Assembly: GCA_000231825.2 (NCBI GenBank)
Contig: JH720314.1
Coordinates: 62,001 to 126,000 of the forward strand
Direction of reading: 5' to 3'
DNA from: Tetrahymena elliotti 4EA
Lineage: Eukaryota; Ciliophora; Oligohymenophorea; Hymenostomatida; Tetrahymenidae
Length of the DNA stretch: 64,000 bases
Part shown: positions 24,878-36,269 of the stretch, piece by piece
How positions within the stretch are numbered: the first letter of the stretch is position 1
Layout of the letters: each line of letters opens with the position of its first letter
Made by a program: the position numbers and the translations under genes
Notes under the pieces: model-generated
Seen by the model: the letters and a program-made list of their open reading frames with translations, nothing else
What the model was told of the DNA's origin: nothing
Databases searched by the model: none

Positions 24878-27800
24878 ATGTCTCGCTTAAATGCCTTTTT
24901 TTAACTGATAGAAGAGCCCTAAACTCCTCCTTGGAAGAAACAAGCACAAAGCTAAAATAAAGAAACTATTAGATATTCAAAAAAACTGACAGAATTAGAT
25001 GCACAAGAAAAGAAAAGATTAAATCAAATTTAATAAAAATTTTCTGGATTCTTAAAATTTGACTTCATTTAGGAAACAAATAGGGATAGAAGTGATGATT
25101 CATATTAATCTTCAGAAGACTATCCAGATGATGATGAATATAATGCATTTTCTATGCAAGATGAAGAAAGTACTCAATTTAATAAAATTGGAATTGATTC
25201 AATTATGAAGGCTTTATCTAAAAAGAAGAAGTCTGCTTTTGAAGTAAAGCTTTTATCACATGCTCTTATGCACAACCCCTTTTTTAAAAAAATGAGAAAG
25301 TAAATAACTGAAACTCTTTATTAAGAGCTTTTTAAAGAGATATACTTGGAAAGTTACAACTCTTTAGATACTGTTTTTGAGTTTGGAGATACAGGTGATA
25401 AGTTTTATATAATTTTATAAGGTGAAATTTATATTTTATCTCCTACTTAACTTGGTATAGCACTGTAATAAATAGAAAAATAGAAAGAAGAGCAAGCTTT
25501 AGAGAAGCTTAAGTAAGAATCTACACTTCAGCATTAAAGAAATAGTTCAAGTATTGGCTAAAATTAAATGCCTGATTTGATAAGAAATTCTTCCAAGTAA
25601 AATAAAATGAACAATAAAAATGATGATGATGATCAAACCCCTAACTCACTCACTTCATAATCCCCTGTTTAGCAAGCTAAAAGATAACAAGATAGTCTAA
25701 GAAAGTAAGCTATCAACAGAAATCATAATTAATAGAAATTAAATGAATCCTTTTCCAGTTTTGTTTCATCTGAATAAACTCCTTTAAATCAAGAAAACAA
25801 TAGCAATAGTAAATTTTTTGAAAAGGATTAATAAACGGAATAAGAAGGATCAAATGAAAGATGTAGGTCTAGAAATTCTTCATTTAGCTCAAATAAATCT
25901 CAAATCGAAAAATCTAAGCAAATTAATTTAAATGATGTCTCAAAACAAGAAAAAAAATGTATGATAGAGTAAAAAATATATCAAAAGTATCCTAATTTTT
26001 GCATAGTTAAGAAATTATACACTGGAGATAATTTTGGAGAAATTGCTTTACGTATGGATAAAGTGAGAACAGCAACAATTGTTTGTAAGAGCAACTGTAA
26101 ATTTGCAGTTATTTCCAAAAATGGTTTTTAACGTATTTTAGGAGGTAAATTTTAATTTTAAAGACATTGAAAAATAATTATTTTTATTAAACAATTAGAT
26201 TTCTTTAAAGAACAATTAGAAGAAAAAGAGCAATTCCTTCAAAGTATTGATCTATTTAAGGGGTATAATTTTGCTTTTTTAGCAAATATTTTGATGAACA
26301 TTAAAAAAAAAATATACAACTTTGATGATATAATCTATGAAGAAGGAGAAGATTCTAATAAAAAGATATTTTTTATTAAATCTGGAGAAGTTGAGTTAAG
26401 TAAAAAGGTTGTTATTCCTGAAGATCCTATTGATACACCTCAATAAAAATAATTTAAAAAAAATGATAGAGTTGTTATTGCTTAGAAATAATCAAAAGAG
26501 TGGTTTGGTGAAGTTGAAATTATGCAGAATATGAACAGATTCACAAGAGCAAGATGTGTTTCTGCTAAATTAGAAGTTTTTTACATTACAGCCTTGAAAT
26601 TTTTTGCTAATTTAAACATAGAAAAGATGATTACTGATATGAAAAAAAGCTCTCAGATGATTGATGAGTGGAGATAAAAGCACTATGACTAAATGATAAA
26701 TCGTATATATAATGGTAAAAGGGATCCTTTAAGAAAAACATTCTCTAACTTGCAGGTAGCTCACGATTTAATCAATGAAAAATTTAAATAAGACTTCATG
26801 AAGGTTAAACCATAGTAAATATTATTAAGTAAGCCTGAAGAAACATCCTTAGCAGCAAAAATTATTTACTTTAATTCAGTAAAATCTTATGTGAATAAAA
26901 TTAGTGATGTTATTGGCACTATTTCAAAAAAGAAATATCAAACTATCTAGGAATAAAAAAAAGAAGCATAAAAAATGCAAAATGATTAACTTAAAAGGAA
27001 AGAGCAAGATATGATATTAAGATCTCAATCTTTACCAAGGTATTAGAAATCAAATAGCTAAGTCAATGTAAATTTCTAATTTTTAATCTTACAAAAGTGA
27101 TTGATTCAATATTTAAAATATTTAGATATTAAACATTTCTCAAAACTCTATAAAATCTCATGTGAGAAATCTTTCTCAGGGTTCACATCACCAAATTTCA
27201 CCATATAAGCTACCTTTAATACTATAAACAGAGTAGTTTGATGAGGTTAGTGCAGCTAAAAAATCTATTTCTACAGCAAAAAGTTTGAAAAATACCAATT
27301 TAATAAATCAAAACTAGATTTATTCTTCTGAAAAATTACCTCAAATAGGTCAATCGTAGAGAAATAAATATTAAACTGAAAAATCATAAAATACTTAAAC
27401 AGAAATAACATAAATGATTGATAGGGAAAAGAAGATTTAGTCCTCTTTTTCAACGCCTATGAATAAAAAAATTAAGTTGAACTTAAATAAAAAAATATCA
27501 TCTAATTTATGTTCACAAAACGATATTGAGGATTTTTCAGCTAGAAACAACATAAGCGAATACTATCCTTTAACTACTCCACATACAAGTTGTACCTTAA
27601 ATTACATTCAATAGTCATCAAAGCCCTTAATTTCTGATAGATTTCAAACTGAAAACGAAATTTTAGAAAATATATATTAAGGAATCGTCAGCAATAAAAA
27701 GCAAAATAAGCTTACTTTCAATTAAGAAATGAACCAAAAAATGGTTGAAGAAGGAATGAGAAAAAAAAATCTATAATTACACTAGCCTAAACCTCATATT

Positions 27801-28235
27801 GAAGATTTCACTAATTTATAAAGCAGTATGGCTTCGTTAGCTGGTATTTCAAATGAAAGTCTTGGATAGGACCAGCTAAAAAAATTAAAATTATTTAGAA
27901 AATTAAAACTGGACTATATACTTGACTACAAATATTTAAATCAAAAGAAAATAGAAATGGCACAGAAAAGCATTTCAAAAGAATCTTAAAATTAATTCGA
28001 AATTGATAAAAATGATAAAAATGGATCAGAAAGTAATTAAAATACTTTTAAATTTATGAACCATTCTCCTTTAATTCCAAAAACCTTTTCAAGCAAAATA
28101 ATTCAAAGCAAATAAAAATTTCCAAAAGCTTTCTCCTAAATTTAAATAAAGTTACCTCATCCATTAAACAATAAAAGTTTTAATCAATACGAAATACTAC
28201 CACAAACATTAAATTAAAAAAAATAGATAAATTGA
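24878..28235 (+). CDS. Protein with two cyclic-nucleotide-binding domains
   Basis: A 1081-residue soluble protein that probably senses cAMP or cGMP. Domain 1 begins near residue 155 (FGDTGDKFYIILQGEIYIL) and its phosphate-binding cassette, DNFGEIALRMDKVRTATIV, lies near residue 385, with the Arg and the R-T-A-T pattern kept. About 190 Ser/Gln/Asn-rich residues are inserted between the two halves, far more than in ordinary domains. Domain 2 (about 440-560) has GEDSNKKIFFIKSGEVEL and the cassette WFGEVEIMQNMNRFTRAR. The C-terminal half is Ser/Gln/Asn-rich. There is no channel, kinase or exchange-factor domain, unlike PKA subunits or CNG channels. Introns 26145-26198 and 27068-27125 join in frame. 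The start ATG (MSRLNAFFQLIEEP) is the first in frame. Ligand specificity cannot be read from sequence. Confidence 0.9.
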
Positions 28236-29031
28236 ATGACTGAAAAACTACTAAAAATTGAATTAATTTAAAAATTTTAATATTATTATAAAATTCATTT
28301 TTAACTATAAAAAGATAATTAATTAATCTTCTATTTTATAATTTGCTAACATTTGTTAAGATATATTTTATATTAAAAAAAATAAAAAATTTACAATATT
28401 ACTTGAAAGATATTTAATTAATTATCACAAAAAAAATCTGTATGTTTTGTAATACTCTCTGTTAATTTGCATATTGAGATATGCTCAAATTTATTATTTT
28501 TAAAAATGAAGATCACATAATTTTTTTGCTTTAATGAATTAATTAATAAAACTCATGTAAGGATTTGGTTGCTCAGTATTTTAAAGAAGGATAGTATGAA
28601 TAATTAAAAAATTAATTGGATAATTATAAATTATTTGATGAGGATAAAATAATAATTTTTTAAAAAATTTTAGTACCAATGTAGAATATTATATATTATT
28701 TTCAATAAAATAGAAAGTTGGATGAATCTAAGTATATGTTATATCTTCTTTCATTCAATAAGTTGAAAATTTTGTAATTTGCATTTTACTTATTATCTTA
28801 ATAGAATTAATAATAATTTAAAAGCTTGAATGTAAAAAAGATAAAAAATACATGACGATCAAAAAGAATCAGTGTTAAAAGTGAGTATTTAATGCAAAGA
28901 GCCAGCTATACTTTTATTTATTAGATTTTTAACATACATAAAAAATTAATAGAAATAATAATAAACTGAATTTATTCATTAAAATTTTTAAAGTTTGGTA
29001 AAAAGTAAATTTAGTGATTAAAAATTAAGCA
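28236..29031 (+). other. Spacer with possible coding fragment at 28538-28855
   Basis: Between the cyclic-nucleotide-binding gene and the C2H2 gene lies a 105-codon open stretch (28538-28855, +). Its composition is protein-like (KDLVAQYFKEGQYEQLKNQL near the start). A second short protein-like stretch, RSKRISVKSEYLMQRA, follows in another frame near 28860-28900. No ATG or clean splice ties them into a gene. They could be exons of an unrecognised small gene or an upstream part of the C2H2 gene. Confidence 0.3.
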
Positions 29032-30554
29032 ATGATGCAGAATCATTAAAGTAATAAGAGAACTCATGAGCAGTCAATTAAAGAAGAATATAAAGGTGAA
29101 CTAATGGGTCAAAGTTAGTTTTAGATTAACCCTAATAATTAGTCAGAAGAGTTTGAAAATTAAAATCCTGATCACGTTATTGACAAGTCATCTAATATTT
29201 GGTGGTGTATGGATTGTGATAAAAAATATAAATCTTATCCAGCCTTTTACACTCATAATAAGATAAAGCATAATGGTAATCCTCCTCTAAAATATAGAAT
29301 CCCAAGAGCATTAGATGCTATATCAAAAGATAGAGGTCGTCCCAGAGTAAATAAAAGTTACAAATTTAAGATTTTTAAAATATTGTGTAAAATTTAATAA
29401 TTAGGCAGATAATAATCCAAAAATGAAATTCACTTCAGAAGATAAGGCTTAGCATAATTTAGAAGATAATTTATTTGACTTTTTAGGAAACTTAGGTTCA
29501 AAAGTATTATTTAATTGCCAAAATTATTTTCCAATTTGAGATTAATTGTGATATTATCTAAAATAGGAAAGCAGTAATACAATTATTAGAGAATATCTTA
29601 AGAAACCTCTTGATGCATCAGATGTCCTTGATAAAATAAAAAATATTTTAATCTAAAGGAAAAATATATATTAAATATACAGTATCATAGAGTTTGAATT
29701 TAGGTAATTAATTTTTAACTATTATTTATTATTTAAGAGAATATAAGCAAATTATATTTTAGTATATAATGAAATAAAAATGAAACCAGTTTAAGCTTTA
29801 TATTTATTTTAAATGATTAAAATTCAGCAAGTAAAATCATCTTTTTTATAATTAAAGGAAATTAAATCAAATTCTTAAAGATCATGAAAATGATGAGTTT
29901 GTTGACCCTCTTGATATAGATCCAGATGCTCAAGATGACATATCATTATATAATATTAAAGGACTTTTTAACTTTATGAGAGATCAAAAGCAATTAACTA
30001 GATTTTCTATTTTAGTTATATTTTTAGCATGGCTTGGTAAAGAATTAACTGAAAGTGCTTTGAAGGAAGTTTTGATTATATGTATTGAGTATTTTTCTTA
30101 CTTTTCTGTCTTTTTAGATTAGAAAGGAAGTATCTAATCAAAGCAAATAGAAAGTAGGGATGCTGCTACAAATTAAGTTAGATAGCTCTATGAGACTTCT
30201 TAATTTCCTTTTAGTTTACTTAAAAAATTTGATGATGCTAAAAAGTTAGTTGAGTTTTTCCATTAATGGTATTGTAATTATGAAAAAATGATTTCTAGCA
30301 ATATTTAATAGCCAAATATGTAATAAGGACCACCACCACCTCCTTAATTTCCTTAATAACAATAGTAAATAAGAATACCATAGTAAATATCCCAACCTAA
30401 TCCAATATAATATTAGCCATTCTAAATGATGCAGATGCAAACTATGCAAAGTAAATTTCTTGATTAATTTAATTCTTTAAAATAAAGTAAAATTTAATAA
30501 TTAGACCCCTTAAGAATGGTGATGGATCCAAATTAAATGTTAAACAATCAATGA
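29032..30554 (+). CDS. C2H2 zinc-finger protein with Gln/Pro-rich tail
   Basis: A 415-residue protein with one N-terminal finger: CMDCDKKYKSYPAFYTHNKIKH (Cys-x2-Cys, then His-x4-His), at about residues 60-81. A basic RGRPR motif follows shortly, an AT-hook-like core. This suggests a DNA-binding or chromatin role in the nucleus. The middle, about residues 185-300, is ordered and contains FSILVIFLAWLGKELTESAL, helical but with no domain I know. The C-terminus is a Gln/Pro/Met-rich low-complexity tail including a run of five Pro, like activation or interaction regions. Introns 29347-29404, 29504-29566 and 29704-29857 all join in frame, giving exactly 416 codons. Two Met codons stand at the start; the first is used. 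Confidence 0.83.
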
Positions 30555-31267
30555 AGTTAACCAAAAAAATCAATATATAAAATAAAATTAAAAATAGCTA
30601 GATATTATGCCAAATATATTTATAAAAAAGAGAATCTTTTATTTATTTTAATCAAATAATTAATATCTAAAATAAGCTGTTGTAAATATATTAACTAAAG
30701 CCACTTATAAATTAAACATTTTTTTAGAAATTATTAAATATACTTTTGCATATATAATGATTTTTAAGCTCTCCCTTTGTAGTTTTTGTTGTTGTAATTC
30801 ATAAAATAAAAATAATTTTAACAAAATAAAATTTATAAATTTAAAGTTTTAAATAAGTAAATATGGTAGAATATTATTTTACTTATATAATAAAAATTTT
30901 TACATATTTTGAAATAATATATTAATTTATATTTAAAATTAATATATTTATTTTTGATCTCAAAATAATTAGAAGTTTTATTCTTTTATACTAATAAATA
31001 TTGATTATTTTACTTATGATTTTTTGAAAATTCAAATTCTACCCAATAATATTTATAATTAGAACTTTATTTTGATTTAATTTAAAAAAGATTTTTTAGA
31101 TCTATTTGACTGAAAAATTTAATTAGTATTTATTTCATATAAGTGGTTTTAAAAATAAAATTTGATTGATTATCCAATCTTTATATATTTGAAAACTTAA
31201 ACACAATTCTAATTAATTGTTAATAAGAAGAAATAATATCCATTTATAAAGATATACTCTTTCTAAT
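30555..31267. other. Intergenic, no gene seen
   Basis: A 0.7 kb AT-rich spacer between two plus-strand genes, expected to hold the promoter of the coiled-coil/C1q-like gene. No coding frame is supported. Confidence 0.6.
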
Positions 31268-34215
31268 ATGTCATATAAGTTAAATAATTCTAATACATTC
31301 TCTCCATTAAGAGCTAATAAATCAATACCCAGTCTAGGAGGAGGGCAATATATAAGAGAGACAGATGCATATTCCACAATGATTGTTGAAGATTTACTTC
31401 AGGTCTACTTCTCAATTTAATTATTATAAATTAAACTTTTGATACCAAATAAAATTCATTTATATTTTTGTTAAGGATTATATTGAAGAGGATTACAATA
31501 AAATAAAGTAAATTATTTTTATTAATAGGGAGCCAATGAGTGGAGAAATGTTTAAGATATAATTAGATTAACTCTTAGAGCATTAACAGATGTAGTAAAA
31601 GCATAATCTGATAGTATTAGAGAATTAGAGAGATAACTACCTACAAAGGTAATAAGCATCAATTAAATATTTCATTAAATAAAGGATAACAAAAGAAACT
31701 GTTTTTTGAACAAAATTATTTTAGAATCTTTGGATTTTCTTTTTAAAAAAATATTTTAAAATATTCTTTATAACAGGCTAGTAAAAGTGAAATGAATACT
31801 TAGTTAGCATAAAAGGCAAATATAACAGAAGTCAGTAGGACTATTGCAGAAATTGCATAAGGGATAGACAATAAAATATGCTATGATGACATTTAGCTTA
31901 TGTTAAAAGACTTTGTATCAAAGAATGATTTATAATATCAACTTTCTAGTAAAGTCAATATCGAAGAAGTTAGATCACTTCTTTAAACAAAGGCATCAAA
32001 TATGGATTTAAAGCAAGAATTGCAATTATTGAATGTAAAATTTGAAGAACTATAACGTGAATATGCAAAGAAAGCAGCTACTAATGCTTAGCATAAAGAT
32101 ATTGAGTATATTTTGAGTTAGTTAGAATTAAAGGCTAATGTTTAGGATGTTAATGAAGCGCTTGAAACAAAAGCAAATAAAGCAAGTGTTTCCAACGCTT
32201 TGCATCGTAAGGCTAACAAAGTTGATATTGAAAATTAGTATGCTAAAAAGTAAGATATAGCTAATATTGGAAGTCTTTTGAATAACATGGATGAAAAGGC
32301 AGAATATTCAAGTATTGAGAAAATTATGCAAATTTTAAATAATAAAGTTGATAAATCTGACTTTGCTTAGTTATGCAATAACTTAGATTAATAGGGGGGT
32401 GATTAAAAAGAAGTTTAACTTTTAAAAAATGAATTTTCTTCTTTAAAAAGTAATTTATCTTCACTTGATCGTTAACTTGGTATTGATAAAATGCGTGCAG
32501 ATATCAATGGCTTAGACTAAACTATTTAAGCACTTCTTTAAAATAATTTAGGAGGTATTTAGAATGATAAACTATTGCTAAGCTTAGAGAAGAAATGTGA
32601 TGTTTCTTAGGCTTTTGATTTAGTAAATAAAGCTAAAAATGACTTTTAGGATTCGTTGATAAAAATATAAGACGAATAATCTAAATCATAACAAATATTT
32701 ACAGATAAATATTTTAAAATATTAGAATCTGTTAAGGATGAAATCATTAATGTAAAACTAATTTAATATTTTCAAAATAAGTTTAATCAATTAAATTTAA
32801 AGTTAAAAGATTTATTAAATCATTCAAATGAGGAGAGGTATTAAACAGAATAGTAACTCACTGATTACATTAAACAGTAAAATGAGTTAGTCTAGAGTGA
32901 TTTGATGCAGGAAATAGATAAGGTTTATAATGAATTAGATGAAGTTCGTAAGTAGATTGATGATGTTTCATCCCTTAAAATTGATAAAAAAGAGCATGGA
33001 GAATTCAAATCTAAAGTTATGAGTATCTTAGAAGATAAAGTTGATCTTTCTGAAGTTTAATAGGCTTTAAATGTTTGTTAAGCAGATATCTCAGCAAGAT
33101 TTGTTGAGTATAAAGAAGAAATGAAATTAAAATTAAAAAATGTTGAAGGAGATATACTTAATGCTGTATCTAAGAAAGCTAATTTACAAGATATGCAAGA
33201 TATCTTGAATTCTAAAGTCGATGCTAGCATGGTCTAATAAATTATTAGTAAAAGGGCTAATTCCAAGGAAGTAGAAGCTCTTAGAGTTATAGTAGATAAA
33301 ATAGCTGTAGATATTGAAGAAAAATTATCTGTTAATGACTTTGATAATCATGTCTTATAAACTAAAAATGCTTTAGATGCAATTTAGAAAGACATGATGT
33401 TAAAGGCTAATAAAAAAGATGTTGGTACTCTCTTAGACTTTAAAGCAAGTAAATTCTAAACATTAATCTTTAAATTATTTATTTATCTGATATATTAAAA
33501 TAAATTTAGATATAGATGATACTAATAAAGCTTTAACAGAGATATATAAGGATTTAGACTCTAAATCTAGCTAGGAAGATTTAAATAATATGATTAATGA
33601 TTAAGCTATCATAAATGAATCTCTTTGCACAGAAAATATTGTTGGTAGATGGACTTGGAAAAGCTAAAACTTGAAATAAGGAAATTTAGTTCCATGGGAG
33701 TCTTAGGTTGTGAACACACTACCTGATAACTTCTAATGGGAAAAAGATAAATCATATATAATGTGCGTAACTCCAGGTTTATATTAGGTAATTTCATTAT
33801 ATTTACTTTATTTTATTTAAATATAAATTTTTAATTTATAGGTAAGTTTTGGATTCTTTTGCTCTAAGAGGCCTTCAATTTAATTATTAGTGAATGGTGA
33901 GCTTGCTATTTCAACACTTGGTAATGAAAGTCATACGTAAATATTTTTTAAGTTTATTAAAAAATGAATTTAAAATATTTTTAATTTTTGAAAAAGTGTA
34001 AATCAAAAGTATATTAATTATGGAAATCACCCTTGTGGAAACATTACAGGTTAGAATAAAATACATTATTTCTAACAAAATATTTATGAATTTTGTTATC
34101 AAATTTAGGTATGACTCTTAATGAATTCTTAGTTTTGCCTGAAAGAGCTAGAATTAGTGTCATTTATGAAGGAGATTTTGGAGCTGAAGGTTTCTTAGGA
34201 TTAAAGAGATTGTGA
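31268..34215 (+). CDS. Repeat coiled-coil protein with C1q/TNF-like C-terminal domain
   Basis: An 819-residue protein built as a long helical stalk and a globular end. The stalk (about residues 45-650) carries many short repeats of about 14 residues with the pattern K-A-N-x-x-x-V-x-x-A-L, for example KANVQDVNEALETKANKASV. The final 150 residues have β-strand character: TPGLYQVSFGFFCSKRPSIQ, LLVNGELAI, then NHPCGNITG, then VLPERARISVIYEGDFGAEG. This resembles the C1q/TNF jelly-roll pattern (G-x-Y-x-V... L-x-x-N-G...). It lacks a signal peptide, so it is likely intracellular, perhaps cytoskeletal or ciliary. Six introns (31403-31528, 31649-31776, 33449-33509, 33788-33841, 33937-33996, 34050-34108) join in frame, three of them inside the C1q-like part. 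The domain call is mine by pattern and needs a profile search. Confidence 0.8.
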
Positions 34216-34581
34216 GAAAAATTTTGAAAATTTGAAAAGATTTTATATAAAAATTCTAAAAATAAAAAATGTAAATTAAATAAATAAATAATTAAAATGG
34301 TATTTTGAAGAAATGAACTATAAGTATTAATAAAAATATCAACATATTTCTCAACTTTAAGAATATTGTATATATTTTAATTATATTTTTATGTAATGTC
34401 TTTTATCCAACCAAACTTATTGTTTTATAAATTAATATTTTTTCAAATCAAAGATTAATTTAGCATATTATCATTTTGCGTCTATATTATAATTTAGAAA
34501 AATTTATTTATTTTTAATCACTTATCAAAAAATATATCTAAATTTTGATCAGTACGTCTACTAAGTTAATATAATATAAGT
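34216..34581. other. Intergenic, no gene seen
   Basis: A short AT-rich spacer (366 bp) between the C1q-like gene and Prp18, both on the plus strand. It presumably contains the Prp18 promoter. Confidence 0.65.
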
Positions 34582-35814
34582 ATGGATTCTTTGAAAAATA
34601 TTTTAGCTAAAAAGAAGGAAATAGTTTAAAAGTAAGGATAAGTTGTCAAAAAGGCAGAAATAGAAAAGGAGAGAGAAGAAAACTATTGGAAATAATAAGC
34701 TGAGTTGTAAAAGTAGGAGGAATTAAGAAAGCAATAATATTTGGAAGATTTATAAAAGTATTAATCAAATCCTTATAAAAAGTTAAAGAAAGATGAAAAA
34801 AAGGATGAAGTTTAATAAAATGAAAATAAAGAAGAAGAATAGCCTCCTATTCCAAAGGCAGAAGTCATTAAAAAATTAAGATAATTTGGAGTTCCTGTAA
34901 CTTTCTTTGGTGAAACAGATTAGTAAAGATATAAAAGATTAAAAAAACTAGAACTTGATGCCACTGAAAATAAAAATCAGGGAGGTAATGTTTACGATAA
35001 AATTTTGAAAATGAATGATGAAGATTTCAAAAAGAAATAAAGAGATGAAGCAGATTTTATTGATGAAGAAAAAATTTAAAAATTGTTTGCAAGACTAAAC
35101 TAGCCCTAATAGAATAATAATAATACCGAAAAAGCAAATAATAAAAAGCAGTAAGAATTAGAAATAGAAAGGCTAAAACAAGTTTCTAATGACACTAAAA
35201 ATGAAGAAATTTTAATATGGAGCCAGAAAACACTTCGTGATTGGGAAGAGAAATTAGAGAAAAGATTTACAACAGAAGAATAAAAAAAATCAGTATTAGC
35301 AAGGAAATTAATTGGTAATTTCCGTCAAACCACAGAATACTTGAAGCCTTTATTTAAACTTTTGAAGGAAAAAAAATGTAGTTAAGATATTTTAGATGGT
35401 TTATATATAGTTGTAAATTATGCTCTTTAAAGGGAATATGTTAAATCAAATGATAAATATTTGGCTCTTGCTATTGGTAATGCTGCATGGCCTATGGGTG
35501 TCACAATGGTTGGTATCCATGAAAGAGCAGGTCGTTCTAAAATTTTTAGCTCATAAGTAGCACGTAAAATTTAATGTTATATAAATAAAGGATTTTATTA
35601 ATTTATTAATTGAAAAATAGATATTTTAAATGATGAAACTACCAGAAAGTATTTACAATCAATGAAGAGATTAGTTACAATTTAGCAACTTTTATACCCA
35701 TCAGAAGATAAGGCTAAAATGATAAATTATGACAGTAAAAATTCTTAATTTATTTAAATTTTAAATTTATCATAATTTAATATTAAAACAGCTACTATGG
35801 AAGAGTTATTTTGA
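34582..35814 (+). CDS. PRP18: Pre-mRNA-splicing factor Prp18
   Basis: A 372-residue homologue of Prp18, a U5-associated factor that acts in the second step of splicing in the nucleus. A charged, Lys/Glu/Gln-rich N-terminus leads to the family motif [23 protein letters not shown], split here in two statements: [14 protein letters not shown] then PVTFFGET. The conserved Prp18 domain follows: the [20 protein letters not shown] loop, then [20 protein letters not shown]. Intron 35564-35620 falls exactly inside this conserved VAH and restores it. A second putative intron, 35735-35791, is 57 nt and has no in-frame TGA. With or without removal the frame ends at the same TGA (35812-35814), so the last 12 or so residues before the stop are certain but the tail length is not. 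Length is close to other Prp18 proteins. The gene is on the plus strand just after an unrelated coiled-coil gene. Confidence 0.95.
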
Positions 35815-36269
35815 GAGAGAGGGAATATTGATAAAATAATTAACTATAAATGGTCTATTTAAATAATAAATTATTTAAAATTGGAATAAACCTTTTTATT
35901 TGCTTATAATTTAAATATATGTGATTATTTTATATGAGGCTTTCATTTAAAAATAATAAAATTAATTTCTGATTAAAAAACATTGCCTTTATTGAGAGTT
36001 TTTATCTTACTTTCTGGCTTAATATTTTAAACCATAATATTTTTATTAAATTACATATTCTTTTAATTGATAAATAATTTTGTTGAAAATGGTTTAAGTT
36101 ATTCGCAAAATTAAAATTCTTACTAATTAAAGATATATTTAGATTTTAAACAAATAAAAAATGGTTAATACTTGGATTAAAAAAAATAATTTTATTTTAA
36201 AAAAGTGTTTTTTAAGAAAAATAAATTTATTTTAACATTAATAAAATCAAATAAATAAAGATATTTCTA
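35815..36269. other. Intergenic between convergent genes, no gene seen
   Basis: A 455 bp AT-rich spacer between the 3' ends of Prp18 (+) and the large Cys-rich membrane protein (-). Only 3' untranslated sequence is expected. Confidence 0.6.

Noticed and set aside
35792..35831. Alternative Prp18 ending at 35831
   Set aside because: It came from miscounting the acceptor. With the AG at 35790-35791 the frame ends at 35814.
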